The notes beneath the pieces were generated by a model. It saw only the letters and a program-made list of their open reading frames with translations, was not told where the DNA came from and did not search any database. The position numbers and the translations under genes were made by a program. 64,000 nucleotides of DNA from CAWIVH01 sp963839475 (lineage in GTDB: Bacteria > Acidobacteriota > UBA6911), in NCBI GenBank assembly GCA_963839475.1, contig CAWIVH010000001.1, forward strand, positions 682,001 to 746,000, read 5' to 3'. This document shows, in pieces, positions 9,243-18,050 of the stretch (its first letter is position 1; each line of letters starts with the position of its first letter).

Positions 9243-9968
9243 CTAATGAATCACCGGGGCTGCCTGTTCCGGCGCGGTAACGCCCGGCGGCAGCTCCATA
9301 ATCCTGATATTCCTGAAACGGATTTCAGCCCCTTCCGATTCGAGGCATAAATATCCCTTTTTCTGGGTAGAGCCGCGGATGCCATTGACAAATTTGCCGT
9401 TGACCGAAAGTTTGATGACACCATCGACAGCGACGACATCGTAAGTGTTCCACTCACCGCGGCCCTTGCAGCGATTCTCGACGGACATGCTCCTTTCACC
9501 CCGGGCAGTATCGGGTATTGTCTTCACGCCTCCGACTCCGAAAAGCTCGCCGTGCACATAGGCGATCGGCGGCATTTTTCCGTCGCGCATGTGGAGCTTG
9601 GGCCAATCCAGCTCGAGCATCTGTATTTCCACCCCATTGGGTAGCCGGCTATCCGAATCCGGGACGGCACTGCTCCACGCGAAGACACCCGAGTTCCCCC
9701 CGGGTTCCATGTGCATCCATTCGATGTGGAATATGAAATTTTCGTACTGCTTCTCGCTCCGCATTACACCGATCGGATGTCCGGAACAAATGAGGAGCCC
9801 GTCGCGCACCTGCCAGGTGTCCGGACTGGTGTTGACGTTGACCCAGCCCGACAAATCCTTGCCATTGAACAGATCCTTGAACACGGGTGCCGGATCTTCG
9901 AACGCGCCGCCGCTTGCAGCCAGCAGAATCCAGCACGGCAGGATAATGGCGCCTACCTTTCGAATCAT
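9243..9968 (-). CDS. DUF1080 (3-keto-disaccharide hydrolase family) secreted protein
   Basis: The 241-residue protein has a Sec signal peptide (VGAIILPCWILLAASGGAF) followed by the typical DUF1080 core: FKDLFNGKDLSGWVNVN, WQVRDGLLICSGHP, YENFIFHIEWMHMEPGGNSGVFAW, NGVEIQMLE and GEWNTYDVVAVDGVIKLSVNGKFVNGI, ending with YLCLESEGAEIRFRNIRI. The jelly-roll fold is related to glycoside-binding lectins. Characterised members hydrolyse or eliminate 3-keto-glycosides. Here it lies beside exported AKR, Gfo/Idh and TIM-barrel genes, which fits that pathway. It is 90 bp upstream of the AKR gene on the same strand, so both may be co-transcribed. Confidence 0.88.
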   Translation of the reverse strand: MIRKVGAIILPCWILLAASGGAFEDPAPVFKDLFNGKDLSGWVNVNTSPDTWQVRDGLLICSGHPIGVMRSEKQYENFIFHIEWMHMEPGGNSGVFAWSSAVPDSDSRLPNGVEIQMLELDWPKLHMRDGKMPPIAYVHGELFGVGGVKTIPDTARGERSMSVENRCKGRGEWNTYDVVAVDGVIKLSVNGKFVNGIRGSTQKKGYLCLESEGAEIRFRNIRIMELPPGVTAPEQAAPVIH

Positions 9969-10065
9969 AGGTTCTCCTTACGGCAGAAAATTTGGCCGAC
10001 CTCTTGAGCGATCCGTGCTCAGCCGAATCCTTGAAGCTACCTTATAGCATTTGGCGAACGCGGTC

Positions 10066-11370
10066 CTAGATTTTTTCAGGCACTTCCCCAGCCGGGGTCC
10101 CCGTAGGGATCAGCGCCAGAGTAATAAAGGCCCCGATAAGCGGAATCAGGCTCGCGGCCACCAGGATCGGGGCAAAAGAATATCGGTCCGCCACCTGTCC
10201 AATGAGAAAAGTCGCCCCAATGGTGCACAAGCCCGCACCGGTCCCGCACATCCCGCTGACGGTGGCCACCACGTCGCGAGAGAAGATATCTGAAGGCAAA
10301 ACGAGCGCCATGGTCGAATAGGCGGCGTAGGAAAACGTTGCCAGGGCGAAAAGCAGCGATACGGCAAACAGGTTATCGGCATAAATGGACGGAATCAGCA
10401 GCGCCACGCCGAAGCCGCCTGCCAGAATGACAATCTTCCTGGCGCGCACGGCGGACCAGCCGCGCCGTATCAGCCAGCTTGAAATGCCACCGCCGGCAAA
10501 ATTGCCGAGGTCGGCACCGAGAAACGGAATCCACGCCGCCAGCAGGCTGTGTTGCGGATCGATGTGCTTATCCTGCTTGAGAAAAATGAAAAACCAGTCT
10601 GCGATAAAGAACCACACGGGATCACTGAAGGAGCGGGCCACGATCACTCCCCAGGTTTTGGGCATGCGCAGAAGGGAGGACCAGCTGCTTCCGCCCTGCG
10701 CCGAATCGTGAGGCAATTCCTCTTCTCTGCCTGACAAGATGAGCTGCTTTTCCTGCGGGGAAAGATGCGGGTGATTCTCCGGGGAGTGATAGAACCATCT
10801 CCAGAGCAGGAGCCAGAAGAACCCCAGGGTCCCTACCAGAACGTAAGCCGGCCGCCACCCGAAGCGAAGGTACAGCCAGATGACCAGCAAAGGCGCGATC
10901 ACGCCCCCGATGGACGAGCCGCTGTCGAACAGGGCCACGGCCCATCCCCTCTCCTTGCGGGGAAACCACTCGGCAACCGCTTTCGTGGCACCCGGCCAGT
11001 TGGCCGACTCACCCAGGCCGAGCAAAAACCTGAAACCGCAAAAACTGTAAAGCCCGCTGGAAAAAGCCGTGAGCATAGCGGCCAGCGAATACCAGGCCAC
11101 GGTAATGCTGAGGCCGCGGCGCGTACCGATCCGGTCCAGCAGTCGCCCCATGAGCGTCTGGCCGATGGAATAGGCCACCCGGAAGGCTATGATGATCCAC
11201 GCAAAATCTTCGTTCTTCCAGTGAAAATCCTGCTTCAGATAGGGGCCAAGGACCGAAAGAGTCTGCCGGTCAATATAATTGATCACCGTGGAGAGGAAGA
11301 GAAGTCCCCCTATCCACCAGCGCAAGGCAGGGATGTAAAGAGATTTTTCGGTGGGTCTGGTTTCGGTCAT
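10066..11370 (-). CDS. MFS transporter, hexuronate/galactonate (ACS) family
   Basis: About 434 residues and twelve hydrophobic segments. The family is shown by ALRWWIGGLLFLSTVINYIDRQTLSVLGP, the RLLDRIGTRRGLSI loop after TM2-3, and RFLLGLGESANWPGATKAVAEWFPRKERGWAVALFDSGSSIGG, all typical of ExuT/DgoT-like anion:cation symporters. These import hexuronates, galactonate or glucarate with protons or sodium. I start at the ATG at 11370 (MTETRPTEK); the frame is open to 11421 but adds an unlikely N-terminus. Neither start has a strong ribosome site. The position next to DUF1080 and opposite a Gfo/Idh gene suggests that it imports the acidic or keto sugar released by the exported enzymes. Confidence 0.85.
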   Translation of the reverse strand: MTETRPTEKSLYIPALRWWIGGLLFLSTVINYIDRQTLSVLGPYLKQDFHWKNEDFAWIIIAFRVAYSIGQTLMGRLLDRIGTRRGLSITVAWYSLAAMLTAFSSGLYSFCGFRFLLGLGESANWPGATKAVAEWFPRKERGWAVALFDSGSSIGGVIAPLLVIWLYLRFGWRPAYVLVGTLGFFWLLLWRWFYHSPENHPHLSPQEKQLILSGREEELPHDSAQGGSSWSSLLRMPKTWGVIVARSFSDPVWFFIADWFFIFLKQDKHIDPQHSLLAAWIPFLGADLGNFAGGGISSWLIRRGWSAVRARKIVILAGGFGVALLIPSIYADNLFAVSLLFALATFSYAAYSTMALVLPSDIFSRDVVATVSGMCGTGAGLCTIGATFLIGQVADRYSFAPILVAASLIPLIGAFITLALIPTGTPAGEVPEKI

Positions 11371-11586
11371 AAGTGCAATGGGAATGACATTTCCGCGCCC
11401 GTTATAGGTCATGTGACACAATAGGGCAAGCTAAAACGGATGACAGTGCGCATCATGCGCCTTGCAGACCCGGGACCGGCCGTGTTAAATCACACGTGCG
11501 GCACAACGCTAAATTTTCGTGCAGCGGCGGGATTCATCCCGGCGCGCAGCCTGTGAGAACAGGGGGCCTGGTTCCTCTGCGCTTCG

Positions 11587-11612
11587 TCCGGGCTGAAGCA
11601 TGGACCCACATG
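11587..11612 (+). repeat. Dispersed 26-bp repeat, copy 1
   Basis: Consensus TCCGGG-N10-GACCCACATG. This copy lies just upstream of the ribosome site of the oxidoreductase at 11653. Two further copies with the same 10-bp spacer length but different spacer sequence lie at 16397-16422 (inverted) and 16567-16592. Confidence 0.55.
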
Positions 11613-11652
11613 ATGGGGCGCAATGCGGTTCACATAGTTGAGGGAGGAAGCC

Positions 11653-13005
11653 ATGAAGGAGAAAATGGGTCGGCGGGAATTCATTAACGGTGCCGCTGCC
11701 GGGGCGGCAGTGAGCGCCATCGCGGCAGATGCTTCCTCCTTCGCGCGCATCAAGGGGGCGAATGACAGAATCAACATCGCTTTCCTCGGGTGTGGTGCGC
11801 GCAGCGGAGGGCATCGCCGAATGGTAGAAATGTCGCTCAAAGACAAAAACCTCGGTGTGGTGGCAGTCTGTGACATTTGGACTTTGAACCGTGAAAAGGC
11901 GGCAGCGGACTGCAAACGGAGATTCGGTTCGGATATCCGGCAGTTCAAATACTCCGAGGAACTGCTGAAAATGACTGACTTGGATGCGGTCATGATCGCG
12001 ACAGGGGACTTCCAGCACGGGAAGCTTCTAGCTGAGGTCGTTGCCGCGGGAAAAGATTGTTACGTCGAGAAGCCGATGGCGTTGGACGTGGAGGAAGCCA
12101 AGATGGCGCGCTCCGTGGTTTTGAACTCCCGGCAGGTAGTTCAGAACGGAGTCCAGTGGCTAAGTGACCCTTATCAGATGAAGGTCCGGGATCTGATCCG
12201 AACCGGCAAGCTGGGTCAAGTCACCAAGATCGAGCAGGTATGGAACGACAATAATCATCGCTGGCACGAACCGGATGATCCGGATGTCGCGGCCATTCGG
12301 GAGCAGGACACCGACTGGAACCGCTGGCTCCTGGGAAAGCCTTACCGTCCATTCGACCCCTGGGCTTATTTCGAGTTCCGCATTTTCCGGGATTTTTCCG
12401 GCGGCATCACCAGCCAATGGCTGAGTCACGGCCTGGACCTGGTGCATTTCTATACCAACACCGCCGTGCCGGACACCATGGTTGCCAGCGGCGGGATTTT
12501 TGGATGGCCTGACATCCGCCAGAATCCGGACACTTTTCAATCATTGGCCACCTTTGAAGATGCGAAATTGCTCCACTCCTTCGCTGTCAGCTTCGGCAAT
12601 CGGTTCGGTGACCACACCTGCATTCGCGGAAAGGAAGCGACGCTTTACGCCCAGGGAGGCGAGGGTAGCCCCCGCTGGTTCCTGATTCCGGAGCACGGGA
12701 ACGCCCGCGCCGATTTTTACGGCGGATTCCAGGAAGCGGTGCGGAAGGGTACGGCGCAGTTGGTTTCAGTGGAGGGAGATGAAGGAAAGCTTCCTCCCAT
12801 CGGTCTAAGCGACGATTCCAAGCCCCATCTCGACAATTGGATCGATTGCATGCGGGCGCGGAATCAAAATACGAACGGCAACATCCATCGCGGCTTCTGG
12901 CACTCCGTGGGAGCTTGCATGGCGACGCGCGCCTACCGAGAGGGGAAAAAGCTATACTGGGACCGCAAACGCGAGGAGATCGTGGATCATCCGCCCGCCG
13001 CATGA
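11653..13005 (+). CDS. Exported Gfo/Idh/MocA family oxidoreductase
   Basis: I use the ATG at 11653, which follows GGGAGGAAGCC, giving 450 residues. The twin-arginine leader MGRREFINGAAAGAAVSAIAAD is followed by the Rossmann motif INIAFLGCGARSGGH. The family Lys motif appears as CYVEKPMAL, with active-site segments GVQWLSDPYQMKVRDLI and SGGITSQWLSHGLDLVHFY (conserved His). This is the usual layout of exported acidobacterial and planctomycete members, which are NAD(P)-dependent sugar oxidoreductases. In the 3-keto-glycoside route a Gfo/Idh enzyme oxidises C3 of a glycoside before DUF1080 or TIM-barrel enzymes break the bond. It is divergent from the MFS gene with about 280 bp between them. Confidence 0.87.
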   Translation: MKEKMGRREFINGAAAGAAVSAIAADASSFARIKGANDRINIAFLGCGARSGGHRRMVEMSLKDKNLGVVAVCDIWTLNREKAAADCKRRFGSDIRQFKYSEELLKMTDLDAVMIATGDFQHGKLLAEVVAAGKDCYVEKPMALDVEEAKMARSVVLNSRQVVQNGVQWLSDPYQMKVRDLIRTGKLGQVTKIEQVWNDNNHRWHEPDDPDVAAIREQDTDWNRWLLGKPYRPFDPWAYFEFRIFRDFSGGITSQWLSHGLDLVHFYTNTAVPDTMVASGGIFGWPDIRQNPDTFQSLATFEDAKLLHSFAVSFGNRFGDHTCIRGKEATLYAQGGEGSPRWFLIPEHGNARADFYGGFQEAVRKGTAQLVSVEGDEGKLPPIGLSDDSKPHLDNWIDCMRARNQNTNGNIHRGFWHSVGACMATRAYREGKKLYWDRKREEIVDHPPAA

Positions 13006-13168
13006 AATCGGCGCGAGCTTGCAGGGCGCAACGTTTCCATGTGTTTACAATTGAAGCAGCAGGAGTCCGTGAGTTTCCAAAACGGGAATTCCGGGTCGTG
13101 CCGGGCAACAGAACGGCACATCGGCCTGTGAATTGATACCCCAAAGCCCTCAATAAAAGGAGCCTTTC

Positions 13169-15298
13169 ATGCGAATCTGCCGCCGGCCGGCCGCTCGGGC
13201 CTTCGTCGCCCTTGTCCTTCTTTCAACCCTGTCCATCGCCCAGCAGGCACCCGTTCCGCCAACCGCAAAAAGACTCGAGCACAAGCAGGTCTGGCACGGC
13301 AAAACCGTGGTCGATCCCTATTTCTGGCTGCGCGAAAAAGCCAATCCGGAGGTGAAGCAATACCTGGAAGCTGAAAACAAGTATACGGAAGAGGTAACCA
13401 AGGGCCTCAAACCCTTTGAGGAGACCCTATACAAAGAAATGCTCGGCCGGATCAAACAGACCGACCTGAGTGTCCCGACGCGCCGAGGCAAGTTTTACTA
13501 CTACAGCAGAACCGAAGAAGGGAAGCAATATCCTATATACTGCAGAAAAGCTGCAGCTCCTGACGGCTCGTCCGATCCCAAAGCCGCTGAGTCCGTCCTA
13601 CTGGATCAGAACGAGATGGCCAAAGGTCTGCCCTTTCTCAGCATTGGAGCCAGGTCGGTCAGCGATGACGACCAACTCCTGGCCTACAGCACCGACACGA
13701 CCGGCTTCAGGCAATATGTTCTGCATGTGAAGGACCTCCGCACCGGCAGGAACCTGCCCGACAGCGCGGAACGCGTGGTATCGGCAGAGTGGGCCGCGGA
13801 CAATAAAACCATTTTCTACGTAACCGAAGACAAGGTCACCAAGCGGCCCAACCAGCTCTGGCGGCTCTCGCTGGGAGCAAAAGCCGAACTGGCATACGAC
13901 GAAAAAGACGAGCGGTACAACATCGGGGTGGGCCGGACCAGAGATAAAAAATACCTTGCCCTCGGCATCGAAAGCACTGACACCTGGGAGATGAGATACC
14001 TGGATGCCGCCCTGCCAACCGGTGAATTCAAAGCAATCCTGCCGCGGGAAAAAGGTCACAAATACGATTTCGAACACAGGGACGGCCTTTTTTATATTCG
14101 CACAAACAAAGGCGCAAAGAATTTCCGTGTCGTGACGGCAGAGGTATCCAATCCTTCCACGGGGTGGAAGGAATTCATTCCGCATGATTCCGCTGTTCTG
14201 CTCGAAAACCTGGATCTATTCAAGGAATATGCGGTTTCCCACGAACAGTTCCAGGCGCTCAACCGTTTCCGGGTTTACGATTTCAAGGCAAAAACCTGGC
14301 ACACCGTGGATTTCCCCGAATCGGTGTACTCCGCATTCGGCGGAGGCACACCGGAATACGACATGCATTTGTTCAGGTTCAGCTACCAGTCCCTGATCAC
14401 ACCATCGAGCGTCTTCGACTACGACATGCAAAGCCGGAAGCGAACGCTTCTGAAACAGCAGGAGGTTTTAGGCGGATACGACCCGAAGCTGTACCGGACC
14501 GAACGGCTCTGGGCGACCGCGCGTGATGGCGTGAAAGTTCCGATCTCGATCGTTTATAAAAGCGGGCTGAAAAAGGACGGCAAGGCGCCGCTCTGGCTTT
14601 ACGCATACGGCTCCTATGGGTTCGGCACCCCCGCCACTTTCTCCAGCAACAATTTGAGTCTTCTGGACCGGGGTTTCTCCTACGCTATCGCCCATATCCG
14701 CGGCGGCAACGAAATGGGCGAAGCCTGGCACGATGACGGCATGTTAATGAAGAAAAAGAACACGTTTTACGACTTCATCGACTGCGCGGAATATCTTGTA
14801 ACGGAAAAATGGACCGGCCAGGATCGGCTCGTGATCGAGGGGGGGAGCGCCGGCGGGTTGTTGATGGGAGCCGTCACCAACCTGCGGCCCGATCTGTTCA
14901 AAGCGGTGCACTCCGCCGTGCCTTTCGTGGACGTGATGAACACCATGATGGACGCCACGCTGCCCTTGACGGTCCAGGAATACCTGGAGTGGGGCAATCC
15001 CAACGAAAGACCGGCTTTTGACTATATGAATTCCTATAGTCCGTATGACAACCTTGAGAAAAAAGCCTACCCGGCGATCCTGGTCACCACCAGTTTCAAC
15101 GATAGTCAGGTGATGTATTGGGAGCCGGCCAAATATGTCGCAAAGCTCAGGACATTGAAAACCGACAGGAATCCCCTGCTGCTTAAGTGCAAAATGGAAC
15201 CTGCGGGTCACGGCGGGGCTTCTGGCCGCTACGACCGTTTGAAGGACAACGCGTTCGAAATGGCTTGGATGTTAAGTCTGGTCGGCATCACGCAATAG
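13169..15298 (+). CDS. Exported prolyl oligopeptidase (S9A family)
   Basis: A 709-residue serine peptidase with a signal peptide (FVALVLLSTLSIAQQ). The N-terminal opening DPYFWLREKANPEVKQYLEAEN is typical of S9A enzymes. A seven-bladed propeller region (about 80-430) precedes the alpha/beta hydrolase domain (PLWLYAYGSYGFG onwards). The catalytic triad is visible: Ser560 in GGSAGG, Asp645 in FNDSQV and His681 in AGHGG. The length is near that of oligopeptidase B/PREP (about 690-710). It should cleave short peptides in the periplasm after Pro or basic residues; the propeller limits substrate size. The ribosome site AAAAGGAG lies seven bases before the ATG. It probably forms its own transcript. 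Confidence 0.92.
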   Translation: MRICRRPAARAFVALVLLSTLSIAQQAPVPPTAKRLEHKQVWHGKTVVDPYFWLREKANPEVKQYLEAENKYTEEVTKGLKPFEETLYKEMLGRIKQTDLSVPTRRGKFYYYSRTEEGKQYPIYCRKAAAPDGSSDPKAAESVLLDQNEMAKGLPFLSIGARSVSDDDQLLAYSTDTTGFRQYVLHVKDLRTGRNLPDSAERVVSAEWAADNKTIFYVTEDKVTKRPNQLWRLSLGAKAELAYDEKDERYNIGVGRTRDKKYLALGIESTDTWEMRYLDAALPTGEFKAILPREKGHKYDFEHRDGLFYIRTNKGAKNFRVVTAEVSNPSTGWKEFIPHDSAVLLENLDLFKEYAVSHEQFQALNRFRVYDFKAKTWHTVDFPESVYSAFGGGTPEYDMHLFRFSYQSLITPSSVFDYDMQSRKRTLLKQQEVLGGYDPKLYRTERLWATARDGVKVPISIVYKSGLKKDGKAPLWLYAYGSYGFGTPATFSSNNLSLLDRGFSYAIAHIRGGNEMGEAWHDDGMLMKKKNTFYDFIDCAEYLVTEKWTGQDRLVIEGGSAGGLLMGAVTNLRPDLFKAVHSAVPFVDVMNTMMDATLPLTVQEYLEWGNPNERPAFDYMNSYSPYDNLEKKAYPAILVTTSFNDSQVMYWEPAKYVAKLRTLKTDRNPLLLKCKMEPAGHGGASGRYDRLKDNAFEMAWMLSLVGITQ

Positions 15299-15363
15299 CT
15301 GCAGATTTTTCCGGATGCGAATTGACGCGGAGTACCCCGCCGGCCCCGCGTCCAGATTGCCGC

Positions 15364-16305
15364 TTATCCCTTTCTGCGAAAAACCAGGACGGCACTGTCA
15401 AGCTCGGGCGGGAGCACCATCCGACTGAGGCGCGGATCGACTCGCCATTCAAAGGCGCGCTGCGCGTCATAGGTCTTCCAGTTGCCGCTCGCGAAAGAAT
15501 ACCGGCTTCCGATGACGATATACAGATTCACTCCGGGGGAAGTGAAAACAAATCGCTCGAATCCGTTGCCCGGAGGCGGCCAGGAGCAGATTACCGCTTC
15601 GGGCCGGCAGCGTTCCAGGGCTTGCCGCGCTTCGAGCTTTTCAACGCTTCCGGGATATTCTATGGAGTGGCTCCAGCTGAAGTCATCGGTGGCATGAACC
15701 GAAACCCCGGCTTCGGAAAGGAATCGGGCAAGCGTTCCGTCCCCGGCTGCGATCTCGAGGCAGGATTTGCCGCCAATAAGTTCCGCCAGCGCCAGGATCA
15801 ACGCCCCGGAATAAAAACAGTAAATTCCCCGCGGCTGCACCAGCGGCATCAGGTATCTCTTCTGTGTCACGAAGGGCCACAGGAGATGAAACCAGATTAT
15901 CGAAGCGGGTTTCCTGGTCAAATGCCGGCTGAAAAGCAGTTTCTGGACGATGTAGCCGTTGACAAGATTGAAACGGATTTTCCCCGAGGTTTTGCCGGTA
16001 GCCGCTGCTAGAAAACACTTCTCCAGGGCAAGAAGCGTCATCCGGCTGCGCACGAGATGAGGCAACGCGGCCGTGATAGCAGCTGCGTCCCCTTTGCTCC
16101 GGCGCAGGCGTCCCTTCCATAGGTCTGCCTCGCCCCTGGCTTTGCGCGAAAGACCGGCCAATGTTTCTGCCCGGCCGTCTTCCATGGCAGCGACAACCTC
16201 GCTGCCGACAGCTTCCCAGTCGACCGGGAAACGGTGCATCAATTCATCGAGCGATGGATTGCGGTTGAGAAAATCGAGACCATTTTGAACGGTGGTTCCG
16301 GTCAC
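15364..16305 (-). CDS. SAM-dependent methyltransferase-like protein
   Basis: This 313-residue protein has an N-terminal helical part (DFLNRNPSLDELMHRFPVDWEAVG) and a C-terminal class I methyltransferase-like domain. Motif I is CLEIAAGDGTLARFL at about residue 182, motif II is VHATDDFSW, and CRPEAVICSWPPPGNGF at about 235 matches the NPPY-type position with SWPPPGN. A region with several hydrophobic stretches precedes motif I (YIVQKLLFSRH, IIWFHLLWPFV, YCFYSGALILALAEL). The substrate is unknown. The gene lies 311 bp downstream of the hydrogenase operon on the same strand but is probably independent, because the gap holds inverted repeats. Confidence 0.7.
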   Translation of the reverse strand: MTGTTVQNGLDFLNRNPSLDELMHRFPVDWEAVGSEVVAAMEDGRAETLAGLSRKARGEADLWKGRLRRSKGDAAAITAALPHLVRSRMTLLALEKCFLAAATGKTSGKIRFNLVNGYIVQKLLFSRHLTRKPASIIWFHLLWPFVTQKRYLMPLVQPRGIYCFYSGALILALAELIGGKSCLEIAAGDGTLARFLSEAGVSVHATDDFSWSHSIEYPGSVEKLEARQALERCRPEAVICSWPPPGNGFERFVFTSPGVNLYIVIGSRYSFASGNWKTYDAQRAFEWRVDPRLSRMVLPPELDSAVLVFRRKG

Positions 16306-16396
16306 AGATCCATCCCAGGCGACGCATTTCAGTTGGAATGCGGGTTGACAGTTTCAACAACTCTCAGCCCCCCCTACCTGCCAAACAGCAAACAAT

Positions 16397-16422
16397 CATG
16401 TGGGTCAGGGTTTCATCCCGGA
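16397..16422 (-). repeat. Dispersed 26-bp repeat, copy 2 (inverted)
   Basis: On the minus strand it reads TCCGGG-N10-GACCCACATG. Together with copy 3 it makes an inverted pair about 145 bp apart; the 28-bp extended copies match at 24 positions. Confidence 0.6.
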
Positions 16423-16566
16423 CCGTTGCTCCGTTGGATATTATCAAATCAGTTGCATACCATCCGAATTACTAATCTTCAGGGGTGGCAATCAGCATGC
16501 TTGAGGGGGTGGAGAGTGGCCAATTCGACTCCTTTTATTGGGTCGAGCGCCGCTCAGAAGATCGGG

Positions 16567-16592
16567 TCCGGGAAAAACCCCGGACCCACATG
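16567..16592 (+). repeat. Dispersed 26-bp repeat, copy 3 (hairpin)
   Basis: TCCGGG-N10-GACCCACATG, embedded in a perfect GGTCCGGG / CCCGGACC hairpin starting at 16565. It lies 25 bp downstream of the hoxH stop codon (minus strand) and may help to end hox transcription. Confidence 0.6.
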
Positions 16593-16616
16593 GTGGAAGG
16601 CGGATTATCGATATAC

Positions 16617-18038
16617 TTAATTGGATAGGTGATCGAGAAGGGCGCCATCAGGCCCCACAAGTTCGATCCGCAGCGGGACGGTACCGTCGGCATGGGTGGA
16701 GCAGCTGAGGCAGGGATCGTAGGCGCGGACCACGGCTGAAACCCGGTTCAGCATTCCTTCCTGAAGCCTGTTGCCGTCGATGAAGTGGCGGCTCACCTGC
16801 TCCACTCCGCGGCTGATAGCCAGATTATTGTGGCCGGTCGCAATGATGAGGTTGGCCCATTTCATGGCCCCTTTTTCATCCACCTTGTAGTGGTGGATCA
16901 GGATGCCGCGCGGGGCTTCCGCGATCCCGACTCCCTCCATGGCGTTGACGCCGGCTGTTGCCCGGATGTGGGCATCCAGGATTTCAGGATCCTCGAGCAG
17001 CTCGCCCATACGCTCCAAGGCGTAGAGAGCCTCAATCAGGCGTGCGTAGTGAAACAGGAAAGCGCTCTGCACCGTCCGGCCGAAGCGCTGACGGTATTCA
17101 TCCAGTTCGGCGTCGGCTTCCGGCGTGCCGAGTGCATCCGCCACGTTGAGCCGGGCCAGCGGCCCAACCCGGTATATGCCCTGCGGATACCCGAGCGGCC
17201 GAAAATAAGGGGCCTTCAGATAGGTCGTCGGCAGCGAAACTTCGCCGATCAGGTCGCGGTATTTGCGGGGTTTTTCCAGGTCGGTAACAAGCTCTCCCGT
17301 GGCACTTCTGAATCTGACGATGCCGTCATAAAGCTGCAGTCGGCCGCGTGCATCGACCATCCCGGCATACATCGTGGGGGAGTTCCCGAAATGCTCGATC
17401 TCCTGCTGGAACTGATCAAGAACTCCCTTGAAGACCCGGAGGGCGCGGCGTGCGATCGCTTTGGCGATCGGCAGTTCGCTGAGTATGCGGTCGCGATTTT
17501 CTCCACTGAGCGGGGCGTTGACTCCTCCGGGAACCGTCCAGGACGGGTGAACCCGTTCTTTTGTGAGCCTTTCGATCACCTGCTGGCCGAACTTGCGCAG
17601 TGCGATTCCGTCCCGCGCCATGTCGGGGTGTTTTTCAATTAACCCGATGATGTTCCGGTGGGCCGGATCGGAATCCATGCCAAGCAGTATATCGGGAGCC
17701 GAAAGGTGGAAAAAGCTGAGGGCGTGCGACTGAACGAACTGCCCGCAATGGAGCAATTCTCGCAGTTTGACCGCCGTGTCAGGTATCTGCACTGCCATAA
17801 TGGCGTCGCAAGCCTTGGATGACGCCAGCAGATGGCTTATGGGGCAGATCCCGCAGATCCGCGCGGTGATGGAAGGCATCTCATAATAGGGACGCCCTTC
17901 GGTGAATTTTTCGAAACCCCGCACTTGGGTGACATGAAAACTCGTGTTTGAGACCTTGCCGTCGCCGTCGAGCTGAATCGTAATTTTGGCGTGACCCTCG
18001 ATGCGCGTCACCGGATGGATCACCAGTTTCTTGCCCAT
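16617..18038 (-). CDS. hoxH: [NiFe] hydrogenase large subunit, bidirectional group 3 type
   Basis: The 473-residue catalytic subunit carries the Ni-Fe(CN)2CO site. The N-terminal motif is RICGICPISH (Cys62, Cys65) and the C-terminal motif is DPCLSCSTH (Cys443, Cys446). The opening VIHPVTRIEGHAKITI is typical for cytosolic group 3 enzymes. A 24-residue tail follows His449, where maturation proteases normally cut, so an endopeptidase is needed; none is encoded in the window. It is the last gene of the operon, 12 bp after hoxY. The expected reaction is reversible H2 oxidation, passing electrons through HoxY, HoxU and HoxF. Group 3d is the closest match by gene order, but the HoxF fusion and this sequence could also fit an electron-bifurcating relative. 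Confidence 0.93.
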   Translation of the reverse strand: MGKKLVIHPVTRIEGHAKITIQLDGDGKVSNTSFHVTQVRGFEKFTEGRPYYEMPSITARICGICPISHLLASSKACDAIMAVQIPDTAVKLRELLHCGQFVQSHALSFFHLSAPDILLGMDSDPAHRNIIGLIEKHPDMARDGIALRKFGQQVIERLTKERVHPSWTVPGGVNAPLSGENRDRILSELPIAKAIARRALRVFKGVLDQFQQEIEHFGNSPTMYAGMVDARGRLQLYDGIVRFRSATGELVTDLEKPRKYRDLIGEVSLPTTYLKAPYFRPLGYPQGIYRVGPLARLNVADALGTPEADAELDEYRQRFGRTVQSAFLFHYARLIEALYALERMGELLEDPEILDAHIRATAGVNAMEGVGIAEAPRGILIHHYKVDEKGAMKWANLIIATGHNNLAISRGVEQVSRHFIDGNRLQEGMLNRVSAVVRAYDPCLSCSTHADGTVPLRIELVGPDGALLDHLSN

Positions 18039-18050
18039 GAATCGACTCCT

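Larger units (their letters stand above)
16306..16616. other. Gene-free stretch with two inverted repeat copies
   Basis: This 311-bp stretch between hoxH and the methyltransferase gene carries two oppositely oriented copies of a 26-bp repeat, one of which can fold as a GGTCCGGG/CCCGGACC hairpin. I saw no further ORF or RNA gene. Confidence 0.5.

Noticed and set aside
16785..17642. 285-codon open frame on the plus strand
   Set aside because: Antisense to hoxH; no known features.
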